Below are positions 31,906-43,837 of a stretch of DNA of 64,000 bases, in pieces. The notes below the pieces were generated by a model. It did not search any database. It saw only the letters and a program-made list of their open reading frames with translations, and had not been told where the DNA came from. The stretch is from assembly GCA_027575765.1 (NCBI GenBank), contig JANBPT010000005.1, positions 62,001 through 126,000 of the forward strand, in the 5' to 3' direction. Source of the DNA: Tieghemiomyces parasiticus. Taxonomy: Eukaryota > Kickxellomycota > Dimargaritomycetes > Dimargaritales > Dimargaritaceae. How positions within the stretch are numbered: position 1 is the stretch's first letter; each line of letters begins with the position of its first letter. The position numbers were made by a program, and so were the translations under genes.

Positions 31906-34900
31906 ATGGATTTCTTTAACCGCGTGCGGCCACGGTCGTTCGCGCGCAAGAAGCGGACGTCTGCCACAACCCCGGCCACACCAACTGCCGCCGCTTCCTC
32001 TCAACCCGCTCCGCCCCCACAGCCCAACGACATTGAACACCACAGCTACTCGTCGAGTCCTGGCCCGGCCTATAACGAAGCGATTGCCCTGGAGCGTAAC
32101 CTCGCCGCACACCGGCCGCACGTCTCCACCGAATCAGCGGCGTCGAGAACTCAGCCTGCGTCGTACAGTCCGGCACGTAGCAGCAGCATGCAGTCCGCCA
32201 CGAGCGACGGTCCTACTCAACACCTGGCTGCCGGTCCGGCCGTAGCCTCCGCCACCCACAATTTCAGCCAGAGCCTGTCTTACTCACCGGTCCCGGCGTC
32301 CGGACCGGGCACCGCCGCCGAGCGGCTCGAGAAGGCCAACCGTAAGACGCGGTACATTTTTGACGAGCAGCAAAAGGCCAGCGTACGGTTCACGTACCTT
32401 TGTGCCTTCCTGGAGAGCGCCGACCGTAGCGAGAAAACATGGTTCTTCCGTATCCACGCCGACACGGTCTTCGCTGTAGTTCTGGCCACTGTGGTCGACC
32501 AGCTCGACCGGCTCCGCCGCCGCTCCGAACTACCAGACTCGCCAACCGCGAAGGAGATCGTCGCCTTTCTCAAACCCTACGCTGTATTGCGCAAACTCAT
32601 CTACTATTTGCCCGAAAAGGTGGAACAAGGTTGGCACGCCAAGGAAGTAGCTTGGATGCTGTCAGCCCTCCTGGATCCGCTAAATCACCCCCAGGTGGTC
32701 CGTGAAGGTTTTCTGCTCCTTCTGGAGTGGATAAATATGCAGGGCCACTACGACAGACTGACCGCCCACCTTTACCGGGACACTCTCATCCAGCGCGTAT
32801 TCCTATCCGAGTTCAACACCCAATCCGCGCAGTCGGCCAACCTACCCACGGCCGACGCCCGGCTGCGCGCTCGTACCAGTCTGCCGCCGCCTGGACACGG
32901 ACTGGGGTCCCTTACGCCTGGCCGGCTACCCGTCGCTGACTCGCCGCCCCCCCAGTCTGTCCCGCGTGCTCCGGTCCACCAGCCCGCCCGGTCGGACACC
33001 CTACCACATGAACGCCGCTCCAATTCATCCAACGAGGACCCTCATGATGCCTACACCAATCCGGCGGGCCCGATCACCCGCCAAGCGCGGCCCCTTACCG
33101 CCGCCGATACCCTCGAACTGGTACAACTCGTCCTCAGTAACCTCAAACTATTGACCAACGCCTCAGCCCTCAGCTCAGCGCCCGAGATCCCTGCCTCATC
33201 CCCGTCCATGCGTCGGCGCAGCCGCGTCATGGAACAAATATACCCCTGGCGGTTGGTCGGGTCCGAGGCCTTGGTCACCGCGCGTTTCATGTTCACCATG
33301 TTTAAGGACGCGTGCTTGCTTAAACTGTTTCCCACCTGGGCCCACCGCCACGAGAACGTGGCAAGTTCGACCTGGGCCACCAAGGATTACGGCAGCTGCC
33401 ACCCCATCCTGCTGCGACCCCTGATCCAGTTTCTGGTCGACAGCAGCGTCGCCCGCTCTGCGGAGGCCTACGGTATCCACCAACCTCCACTCTCCAGTCG
33501 GTTATGCCAGGTCTTACCCGAGGCCGATGGATCTCCCACTTTACTATCCTCACCGTCACAATCAATACCACCACCACCGCCGCCGCCCGCCTCGGCAGCC
33601 CCGCACCGTTACCCCCTGGTGAACCGTGCAATCCTCAGTCGGGTGGAGGACCTGGACCTGCTGTGCGAGATTCTACGCCAGGTACTGCGTCTTCCAGCTG
33701 GCCGTGCCGAGTACGCCGACCTCCACACGGGGGCCATCGGTGTGCTACGGAACTGGCTATTTAGCCGCGTCGACGGGATACCCTTATTCCTAGCCTTCTT
33801 CAACCCATCCAATTTTACACCGGCCCCAGTCGCGAGTAGACAGACCCAGGGGCGGCGCCACTCCGCCGCCGTACCTACCAGCCAACCCCCCGCGACATCA
33901 CCCTACGGCCCGGCTTTAGGAACTGCGGCTGCCCTCTCCCAGCCGACCCTGCCCCCCCTGGGGACCACGCACGAGGTACCCAACTCTACCACGCCTACCG
34001 GCGACTGGTGGCATGGGCCGTGTGACCGCTACGTTAGCGCCTTCCTACAGATGTTAGCTGAGCCCTTACGGGATCTGTTCTCGGGCGGCGATTTTATCCC
34101 GCCCACCACGGTGACCACCTGCTGCAAAGTCTTTGATTTCCTACGTGCGCTGGCCGCCGAGCAGCCTGTCCCGCTAAGTCCCGACAATTGGGAACTACTG
34201 GTGGCCACCTTGGTTGGCATCTACGAGTCCCTACCGATGAATCACGTCTACCGGTCAGCCCGCGAATTTGGTCTGGCCGCTCCCGAACCCGATCCCGCAG
34301 CGAAGTCCCACCGACACCGGCAATCCAACGGTAGTTCTCGCAGTCATGACACGGTCGGCAGTCACAGTAGCGGTACCCCGGCGGCGCCGGTCAAACCGGC
34401 CAACCCGGAGCCGTCCTTAGTCATCGAGGACATGGTGGGTCAGCTCGTGGAAACCATCTTCATCTGCGCCATCGCCTCGCGTTCCCAGAACGCGGCCCTG
34501 TGGCGCCGCTTAACCACCTCTTTCTCCTGCAACCCCAATTGGCGCAGTTTAGTCGGATTCTGGGGGTTTACCGTCAGCCGGATCGCCGTCGTGTGCTCCC
34601 AGCAGTTCTTTACGCATTTTCCGCTTCCACCTGCTCTGGCCGAACCACCCACTTCTGTGGCGTCCGACAGCGAAGGGACCGCTAGTGCCGATACCATCGA
34701 GAGCTTGGCCAGCGTAGCTTCGGAGGGCCCCGATCCACCGCCAAGCCCCCACCGATCGGTCACCGCCCTCATGGGCCAGGGCTCTGTTGCCCTTCCTGAC
34801 CGACTCCGTGACAGTCGCAATAACCGGAAATTACGGTACATGACCCTAGATTTTGATAGTTCGCGTCAGCGCCGGCACTCGCGGGCCCTGTCCTTGGGCA

Positions 34901-37900
34901 CGGGCGAGGCCGTCATCCATGCGAACGCCGCCGCAGGGTCCAGCGCCGCTTTGCTGGACCACAGCCGCGGCCGAAGTCTAGATCAGCGTCCCAGATCTCG
35001 GTCACCAAGGTTCCCGAACTCACTGCAGCCGCCACCGCGCCAGCCATCACCAGTTACGCGTGGCGGATCAGCCCCCGTCTCGCCTGTCCATTCTGAAGGC
35101 AGCACGCCGACTTCACCACGCTCCCCGCTCGGGTTCACTACCCAAGCCCCCCGACCCGGTCGGCGCGTCCGCGAGTTTATCTCCAACCAGGCGACCGCAT
35201 CCTTCCCCCAGAGCCATGGACTCATCATTGAGAGCGCCGAGCGGGACTACAGCCAACTCCGCCCGCGCCACTCGGCCACCCGGAATGGCATCCGGCCTGC
35301 ACCCGCTGGCACCGCCAAGCCGGATGCCCGAGGTCGGTCGCGCGGGGCCTCGTTCAAAGCCGCTATTAGCCGTGATCGCCGTCGCCTCGTCCCCAAATAC
35401 TTTCGGCGCCAACTGCAACGATCCTCGGCCCTGGTTAATGAGGTCGACGGGTCAAATGCGAATAGCCATATTAATACCCCGCCATTATCCACACGTGGTT
35501 TGGGGCCAGGTGAAGCTCCCGGAGACATGGCTGATTCTCAATACCCACTGGGACTTCATTCAACGGTCAGCTCCATGCGGGGTGCGATCAGCCGGGAACC
35601 CAGCCACCAACCCACTCAGTCGGCCCTTGTCCTCCGGTCGCTGGATACCCTGCCCACGACCGCCCTTATCGCCGAGGGCGCCCTCAAGGACCGCCTGGGC
35701 CCCCATACGGACTGGGACGAGACTAGCTACGCCCAGCAACTACTGCTCGACGCCCAACTGTACGCGCACCCCACGCAGACTAACCGGGCGGCCCATGGTC
35801 GGTTCGTCCTCGGTACCCTCGACCAGCCCTGTGTGGGGCTCACCACGGGGGTCAGCGCCCTAGTGTACTTGGAACGCCTGGTGGACAGTGTGAACTGGTA
35901 CGAACGGGAGTCGGTGTACATTTGGTCCCAGCTTCTCTCGGTGATTGGCCACCCCAACCAGATCCTGTACGTCCCGCTCCTGCTGTCGATGGTACGCGGT
36001 ATAATCCGGGTGTGTGACACGTTTAACTCGGTCAACGGGCTTCTGCACTCCCGGTCCGCCGCTTTCCGTCGGTTACCCTACGAGGTCGTGGTCAACCATC
36101 CCAAGATCCGGTATTTATTAACTCCACAGCCCGTGTCCGCGTCCCGGACCGCCCCATCCCTTGCAGCGGATGCACTCCCCGCCAGAGACGACGTCTGCCC
36201 GCTCGATGCCATCCTGCTACATTACTCGCCTTGGGCCTTAGCCCCTTTCCTGTTTGAGGTCTGCTTCCACCCTGACGTCCGCTCGCGCTACCAACGCGCT
36301 CGGCTCATGGACCCGGGTCCCCACCTGGATCCGGCAAGCCAACCCGGCAGTGACCCCTTCACCCTAGCCGGGATCCATGGTCTGATCGGGGCTATGCCGG
36401 CCCCTATCGACCTGGCCCCCGGGACCAAGTCAGACCTAGACTGCGACTCGCCGACCTGCCGGGCCTATCCGCTGGCCCTGGCCGCGCTCTGCCGCCTCAT
36501 GTGCCGTGTCCAACCAGCCAATGTACCACTCACCTACTTGGCACACTTTTACCACCTCATTATTACCTCCCTGGCCACTCGCAAACCGGCAGTCCTCAAC
36601 ATCATCTATAACCATTGCTACCCCCTCTTCTCGGTAGCCTTGCCGCATGTGGAGATACTCGCCATACCCGTGGCGTACAGCGTCCGTCGCCTCCTTGTTT
36701 ACTCGGAGGGATTAGAATCGAGCGCCCGGGCCAACGCCCTCCGCCTCCTACTCGCTATCCAGCTCTATTTACAGGCCCGCCCTGACCGGCCCTGCCAGGT
36801 TTTACGCACCAACGAAACGTACGCCCTGACCTTCACCGCCGGTGTTACCGTGACCGCCGGGCAGCTGAACGACGAGCTCATCCGTACGGTGTTCGAACCT
36901 ATCCTCTTCGCTAAGGAAAACTGGGACACAACCGAGCCCGGCGTGTTTCTCATCGTCCGCGAGCTCGTGCATGGGATCGCTCTTTTTACCGTCACCAACT
37001 TGCTCGCCGTGCGCCCGGCCTTCACCCCCGAGTTGATCCGGGCGACTGTACTCCGGCTGGCTCGCCTTCTAGCGGATGACCGGCTCGAGGTAATCGATCT
37101 AGCGGTCCAGGCCCTGCTCGGGATTATCAACGTGCCCAACGCTGCCCAGCGGCTGCCGGCCACCCTCCATGTAGACTACTTACACATGGTCCTATGGACC
37201 ATCCATATTCAGTTGGATCGGTTTGCGTGTCAGCCCACCCGGCCCCGGGCTAACATCGTCATGGATGCCATACGGTGTTTACTGGAGTGGCTCATGCGGC
37301 TGCCCATAACTTTCATGCATAACCACCACCTAAGTTCCTTGGTCTGGCCCACTTTGGAGCGCGTCTTTTCCGTGGACGCCGAGGTCGTCGGTCTAGCGGA
37401 TTCCCCCGGCAGACCAACGTCGCTCGGCCTGGCCACGCACCTGGCCCGTGTGTACAGGGAACTGGAGCAGTTAGTGGACCAGATCAGCCCGGGTGAACCG
37501 GGTTCGACGAATCGTGATGACCTTCAGACGGGGATCCGGGTGACCCCAAGCAAACTGCTTGGTTACTTCCCGCAGCAACCCCCGCCTTCGCCGCCGGCCC
37601 CGCTCGCGGCCGAAGATCCCGAACAGGCGAAGGAACTCTGCCGGTTGTTGCGTGATACTGCCGCGGTCGCGATTGACCACCTGCTGGTTCACTACGATAA
37701 TTTCCCGCCACGCCGCGGGGTGGAATACGCCCGCAGCTCCATCACCGAGCCTTACCTCGATTCGGACGACCCCGATGATACCGACAACATGTTCTTGGCT
37801 CTTAATGCCCGAAGCCTGGTCACCTTCTTGCGTCCCCAGTCGACTGGCTCAAGCCCGATTATTATGATCCGCAATGCCGTCGGGAAGTTCCAGTTTGTGG

Positions 37901-39377
37901 AGCATACCTACCGCGTAGTGCAGGCCTTAGAGGAGCAGTCGACCCGTTCACGGGCTACGTCCGTCGACGAGACCTCCTTGGCCTACGGGTGCGACGTGCG
38001 TTGCTGTGTTAGCCAAGGGAGTGGGCCTGGGGAGGATGGCGTCGGCATCCTACGGGCCCCCGCGGGATCGACCGTTCCGACACCGTTTTCCTGGCCCAAA
38101 CTCCGTGACGACCTGCCTGAGGCGGCCGCCGAGCCTCATTACGATAAGATGGCCCACGATGTCCAGGAGTTTGCCGAACTGGAGGACCAAGCACTGGAAG
38201 ATGAGTCCCGTCAGGCGGCCGTCCAACCTTCGCCGTACCTTCCCATGGAACACCGGTACGCGACGGTTGCCTACCGCGATAGTCGCTCCCATGAAGACCG
38301 GGCCACCGACCATCTAATCTATCCATCCAATCTCTTGCCCTCAGGACCTGGTATGGACGGCGCCAGCGTTAAACCAAGGACGATCATGCCGGACTACGGC
38401 TGGTGCGTCCTGTCCCGGTCTAAAAACCTCTATCGCGACATCCGCCACTTGGACACCCTAAACCCCCTAGAGTGTTTCAAGGTGGCCGTACTGTACGTGG
38501 GTAACCAGCAGATCGATGAGACCTCCATCCTGGCCAACACCGCCGGCAGCCCGGCCTATGAGACGTTCGTAAAAACCCTGGGCTGGGAGGTGGATCTCCG
38601 CACCCATACAGGCTATACCGGCCGACTCCTGCGTAATGGCAGCGATGGTGAGACCGCCATCTACTACTGCACCTCGTTCCTCGAAATCATGTTCCACGAC
38701 GCCACACGGATCCCCACGGACCCCCGTGACCGGCAGTGTATTCGCAAGGTAGGTCGTGGGCCTCACCCTGAACAAGTTTGGCTTGTGGTCTGTTATCAAT
38801 AAGCTGGCCACTGCACTCTTGCCGCTGTTTTCATTTTAGGCTAACCCCTGACCTGCTTCAAACTTTGGCTACCATGTTGCTTAACCTGTCTGCCACCCTC
38901 CCCGCCCCTTTCCCGTTTTCTCAGAAACGCCACGTTGGTAACGATCACGTCCACATCGTCTGGAACGAAAACAATATGGATTTCATCCCAGGGACCATTT
39001 CCGGTGATTTTGGTAACGTCCAGATTATCATCAACCCACTTAGCGAGGAACTGTGTGGGATCCGGACCTTCCACGACAGAAAGGTGTCCACCTACGGCCC
39101 ACTCATGGACGGCACGGTGGTCAAGTACGAGTCCTTGGGTCCTTTAGTCCGCGCCACAGCCATACACGCCCAGCGCGAAATCTTCCGCAACCGTATGCCC
39201 CACGCCCTACCGCCATACGTGGTCCGCCGCCGCGAAATCTCCAAGCTCGCCGAGAAACATGGGCTTGCCAATTTATCAGCTCCGACCCTCGGTGCCGGGC
39301 TGGCTTCCGAACCCCCTGAGTATACTAATGAGCAATCGGCCTCGCAGAGCACCACTTCCTTCTCATTCTTCCGGTAA
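31906..39377 (+). CDS. RALGAPB: Ral GTPase-activating protein subunit beta
   Basis: Two exons, 31906-38748 and 38925-39377, giving 2431 residues. The C-terminal Rap/Ral-GAP domain (about 2180-2400) begins NPLECFKVAVLYVGNQQIDE, continues GSPAYETFVKTLGWEVDL and, across the junction, reads KKRHVGNDHVHIVWNENN. The pattern HVHIVW and the following GPL-DG-VV-Y-----VRATAI fit RalGAP-beta better than tuberin or RalGAP-alpha. N-terminal helical region near 150-300 also fits. RalGAP complexes act on Ral/Rheb-like small GTPases; beta is the shared scaffold subunit in animals. Much longer than human (1494) because of Ser/Pro-rich inserts near 380-420, 760-800 and 1000-1260. The first exon has 2281 codons without an intron. 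The single intron falls just before the GND segment. Confidence 0.9.
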
Positions 39378-40253
39378 ATTGCCGGTGTTTAGTGGAACAG
39401 ACAACTTCTGGGGGCTTTAGTGTAGTCATCCTAGTGATATGGTATACAATAAATGGGTCCGTGAATTTTTTGAGAACTGTTGGGGTTACATTTGGGATTT
39501 ATTGTGAGGAGTGAAGATCTTGGCTTAACTTGGGAATGCTGCCTCGGTATTGTCTTGATCATGGCATCCCATTCTTTGGTCGATATGTTGGGCTGAGCCG
39601 TCCATCGAACACCCCCTTCCCCCAGCTTTACATATATATATATATAAATATATTAGTTGCCGCAGCATCATCCCATGAATCGACGGCGGCTAGTTCGGCA
39701 TATGGAAAGGCCCCTCCTAGGTTCCATTTAGAACGGCTGAGGCGTCCAGTGGCATGGATGCTTCGACGGCTATATTGTGGCACAAACCCCGCCAGCGCAG
39801 TACGAGTATGTAGTACCACTGAGATGAAGTAGATTTTAACAATAGCCACACCGCTGACGAGGCTCGTTTACTACAGCAGCAAGTGGCCTTCGAGAAACAA
39901 TAACCTTCACCCTTCGGCGTCCAGGTCGACCGTGCTATTAAAGGCGAGCCGTAGGGCCCATCCTCACTCTACAATCCGTCCCCTGACATCGTTACACAAG
40001 TATCCTTCCTGTGGCCGATTCCTCCCCGTCATAGCTAGGTCACCATCAACCGTCCCTAGGCGTCTCCGTCTTCCGCCTCGCTGCCAAGCCTTAACCTCCC
40101 TGACCCCCCCTCGCCGTTACCTTACTCGTATAGCTCATCTCACTTCGCCTTTAACCCCATTCCAACTTGGTCGCCGCCTTGCCTCGCTTGCTTACTACTA
40201 CGCGCTTCAAATCTCCCCCCCTCGCTGCCTTCTTTATCCTCCCTACACCGGCG
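39378..40253. other. Intergenic with AT microsatellite
   Basis: Between RalGAP-beta and the SPRY-protein gene. Contains an AT dinucleotide run (39631-39655) and a long CT-rich leader up to the ATG at 40254. Short open frames lack coding bias. Confidence 0.45.
39631..39655 (+). repeat. AT dinucleotide microsatellite
   Basis: About 24 bases of alternating A and T with one interruption. Confidence 0.8.
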
Positions 40254-41159
40254 ATGCCACTCTTCTCATTTAGCCGTCACGGCCAGGACGACGGTCATCG
40301 CCACAATTATCAGGCGCCAAACGGTGGCCTCCCGACCTACAACCAGGCCGCCGCCTGCCCGGAACCCAACTACGCCTTTTCCCCCACCAAGAACGCCTCC
40401 GTCGACAAGTTTGAGCTCGGCCGGACCTTCCAGCGACAGTTTCCCCCGGAGCGCCACCTGATCAACCTAGCGCCGCAAGACATGGCCCGGCTGCAGGACC
40501 ATGGCTTGGCCACTCACCAGTTCGTGTTTCCCCCGCTGTTCGGCCGACGCAACACGCCCACCGAGATGTACGACTACGGACAAGGCCCTAATAACGTGAT
40601 CTTTACCAGTCCCACGTCGTTTCGGTTCCAGTACGAACTCGACTCGTGCGTCCAGACCGACCTCCCGCTGCCGAGCACCATCCTTGATCATTACGAGCTC
40701 GACTCGTACGAGGTCACCATCCGCTCCAAGGCTGCCAATACCGTGGTAGCTGTTGGCTTGGCCACCCGGCCGTACCCACCATTTCGTCTCCCCGGATGGA
40801 ACGCCGAGAGTGTCGGGTACCACAGCGACGACGGTCGCAAGTATTATAATGATCCCGAGGGTGGTCGGGACTACGGCCCACCCTTCGGCCAGGGTGACAC
40901 CATTGCCGTCCAGTACTGCAAATCCCCCGGCCAGGTCGTATTTTACAAGAACCAGCAGCCCCTAGGAATTGCATTCAGTAACATCCGCGCCCCGCTGTTC
41001 CCGACCGTTGGCGCGGATGGTCCATGCGAGCTGAGCGTCCGGTTCTTTCCTTCCCAAAGATCCCCCGATAACGCCGGACCCGCCCCGGCTTACCAGCCCA
41101 CCGCTGGTTTCCCTCAGCGTGACAACAACAACCTGCCTCCGCCGGCCTACACTTCCTAA
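40254..41159 (+). CDS. SPRY-domain protein with C-terminal PPxY motif (Ssh4/Ear1-like)
   Basis: 301 residues from the ATG at 40254. The SPRY domain spans about 105-265, with LPGWNAESVGYHSDDGRKYY, DYGPPFGQGDTI and QVVFYKNQQPLGIAF as typical strands. The C-terminus ends NNLPPPAYTS, a PPxY motif of the kind that binds WW domains of Rsp5/Nedd4 ubiquitin ligases. Yeast Ssh4 and Ear1 are SPRY proteins with PY motifs that recruit Rsp5 to endosomal and vacuolar cargo. Unlike those proteins this one has no membrane segment near the N-terminus, so it is soluble as read or lacks an upstream exon. RanBP9-like function is less likely because LisH/CTLH domains are absent. Confidence 0.82.
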   Translation: MPLFSFSRHGQDDGHRHNYQAPNGGLPTYNQAAACPEPNYAFSPTKNASVDKFELGRTFQRQFPPERHLINLAPQDMARLQDHGLATHQFVFPPLFGRRNTPTEMYDYGQGPNNVIFTSPTSFRFQYELDSCVQTDLPLPSTILDHYELDSYEVTIRSKAANTVVAVGLATRPYPPFRLPGWNAESVGYHSDDGRKYYNDPEGGRDYGPPFGQGDTIAVQYCKSPGQVVFYKNQQPLGIAFSNIRAPLFPTVGADGPCELSVRFFPSQRSPDNAGPAPAYQPTAGFPQRDNNNLPPPAYTS

Positions 41160-41595
41160 AGCGGAACCGGAGAGGGATTGCACCTTTCACGGCTGGCAGC
41201 TACCTCCGAGTATCGTTCGATCCCGATCCGGTCCAAAGGTGCCGCTATGCACTTTTCATTAATTTTGTACAATCATCATAAAATTTTCGGGTCCATTGCT
41301 ACGGAGTAGCGAGAGTGTAGTGTACAATGTGTGTTATTGCTCGCGAGTGCGGGTAGTTAAATACACTGGACTGTACCCGTACCCGTGGGTCAAAGGAGAT
41401 AGGGGGGCATGGAGGGGCCCCTGGTGTGGCGGATGAATCATGAGCGGTGTTACTTTGGGTATGAGCGGGTGGACCGCAAATGTGTGACGAGGGGAGAGGT
41501 AAGAAGTACAGGGGAGGGGCGAGAGGGTGACGGGTAACCCCGAGTGTTGCCCAATGGACCGAATTACGGTCGATTAGAGAAGTCGGTAGTCTAGG
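41160..41595. other. 3' flanks between convergent genes
   Basis: Spacer between the SPRY gene (plus) and the Nem1-like gene (minus). No gene seen. Confidence 0.45.
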
Positions 41596-42791
41596 CTATG
41601 TGGCTTTCTTGTCCGAAAATAGGCGAAATCCGAGGACAGATCGGATATCTTGGGTGAACCGTAGGGCATCAAGGAACGGCAATAGGTCCAAGAGGGCCTC
41701 GTCCTTGGCGTTATTATTGTACCAGGCCAAAATGGGAATTCCATTCTCTATAAAGAGTGTACGGTAGGGATTAGGATGCGCCAAAAGTAGGGTTAGGATG
41801 AGCCTCACCAGTGTAAGAATTGGATGTAATACTCGGGTTGCGGCCTGGGCCAGAGCAGCGGGCCTCTCCAGCGTAGGGCATCGTGTCAAAAAACTTGTCC
41901 GCCCGATGAAGTAGGTACACGTGCGCTTACCCTTATTTAAAGCGTAGGATACGGGTGAGTTGTCAATCAAACACACGTGGGATAAGTCGGGTTCGACAAT
42001 GGCCAGGTCCTTGACAAAATTAGTTCCTTGCTGGATGCAGGACTGTTGTCAGATACACCGCAGTGAAAAAGTGAGGGGAAGGCCGAGTGAGAATAAGGAA
42101 AGGTTACGGACGAGGAGTCAGTCGGGTTACCAATAGCTGAAAGGTGTGAAGAACCAAGCCGAGCAGTCGGTTATGGTAGATCTGGGACCTGTTACTTACG
42201 TCGCGAAAGTAGCGCTGGTGGATGAGAGTCCCCTTCGGGTCCAAGGAATCGATGACGGGGTCGGCGTACTCCATGATGGAGGCGGTGAAGACGACGACGT
42301 GGTACCATTCGCTCACCTACCGAAGTACGCGCGGGGCGGTGTGTGGTTGGTAGAGGTCCATAGGGGAGAGGGCGGGAGTTAGATTAACGAACTGTGTTTA
42401 GCAACGGGTCGCGTAGCAACCTACAACGACCTGTCGTGGTCCACGGCCTACTCGCACCTCAAAACCTGACGTATAACCGTACCTTCTTGAGAAAATAGTC
42501 AACGTGCGGCCGCTTGTAGATATAATATAGACAGGATATGTCGTCTACGAACACCTCGACGACGTGGCTGTAGGAACCCGACCCGCCCAGCAGTGAACCG
42601 TGGATGAGAGTCTCATCCAAGTCGAGTACCAGGGTTTTTTTGCGTAGGGCCGGTGACTTGCCGACCGACGATGGCGGAGTAATGGAGGCACTGGGGCGTT
42701 GACTAGACCGTACGTAGGACAGGTCGCCCTCAGATAGGTACGAGCGGTGTATGGGGCGCATGGGAGACGGTTTATACTGGTTGTCCGCCAT
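41596..42791 (-). CDS. NEM1: Nem1/CTDNEP1-type lipin phosphatase (HAD, DxDxT)
   Basis: Four exons inferred on the minus strand: 42791-42483, 42316-42200, 42042-41931, 41747-41596, giving 229 residues. The catalytic DxDxT motif is in [11 protein letters not shown] (57-61), followed by [24 protein letters not shown], a LIDNSP motif and, at the C-terminus, [17 protein letters not shown], which is specific for CTDNEP1/Nem1 rather than the SCP or FCP1 groups. Nem1 with Spo7 dephosphorylates the lipin Pah1 at the ER/nuclear envelope and turns phosphatidate toward triacylglycerol. The N-terminus is short and has no clear membrane segment, unlike yeast Nem1 (446 residues, two segments). An unseen upstream exon is possible, since the frame is open above the ATG to about 42890. 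Confidence 0.9.
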
Positions 42792-43837
42792 GACGTGAGG
42801 AAACGAATGGGGCCGCGGACGGAATAGGTAGGAGGGATCGCGGGGATGACCGATGGGGCTAAGGCGGCTGAAACGTAAATGAAATACCAATGCCTAGGGA
42901 GGAGTAAGGTGGTGGGGACCAAGGGACGTGTGGAGGTGGAAGTTCCGCGGAGGGGTACTGACAGTCCCTGTCCTGCTGGTCGGGGCTCAATTATGTGGCG
43001 TACCGGGTGGCCACGTCAGACGACACCTCCGCCCTCCGCCTTGATCTTCAATCCGTAGTGCGGGCATTGAAATCGTGGGATAATGCTTTGTGTATGGCCC
43101 TGAATATTCTACCGCTTTTTACAAACGGGTATGTGCCGTACCGATGTTGTGTAGCACACCACCCGTGTGTAGTATGTGCGTTTCAATGGATATGAATTTT
43201 GTGTTGTAACGAGCCGGGCCGTTTGCATTGCTAAACACATGGTAAAGTGAGAAACGTTAGCACGATGGGCAAAGGTCGAGCCTGTTAATACGTTGTCCCA
43301 CAGCAGGCTGCAGTTATTCATTCCATTTCTTAGATGAGGCTTCTCTGCCCAGCCATCAATGACATTGACCTAGGCTGGTCTGGTAGGTAGCGTCTACCTG
43401 GCACTGTCAGTGCAGCTCGAGGACTTGGCGGCACCAACAACTACAGGCGCAACGCAGGATCCACCAGTTCTGGCGTATAATGCGACGACGCATACTAGCT
43501 GGCCACAGCCCGTGCAAACAACGTGTTACCCAATGCGCGCAGTTGGCGAGTGAGTAGCGCATACTTCCCATCTCAGCAGGCGCAAAACTAAATCTGCTGC
43601 TATGCGAACACCACTGCAAAATACAAAAGGATTGAGAAGGTCGCGAGATATGAAGGGTTGACGTCGTTTGCGCAACGGATAGATAGTCTCGGGTGAGGGG
43701 TGGGTAGTTCGCGTGCATCTCAGTCACACCCCAGTTATTCATGAGTGCAATTAAAAGTGAACCATAAAATGATCGACGGTATATACTACTCTATTAGATT
43801 AAATGGGGTTTTCTTAGCTTACGTGTCCGCCTCGCGG
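42792..43837. other. Intergenic, no gene supported
   Basis: Promoter of the Nem1-like gene on the left, 3' flank of TMEM245 on the right. Minus-strand open frame 43407-43742 is unbiased and unrecognised. No RNA gene seen. Confidence 0.4.

Noticed and set aside
35060..35863. 267-codon frame inside the RalGAP-beta gene
   Set aside because: Out-of-frame shadow in the Ser/Pro-rich insert of the larger gene.
41760..41830. Telomere-like AGGGTTAGG string
   Set aside because: A single short match inside a predicted Nem1 intron with no tandem array; chance is sufficient.
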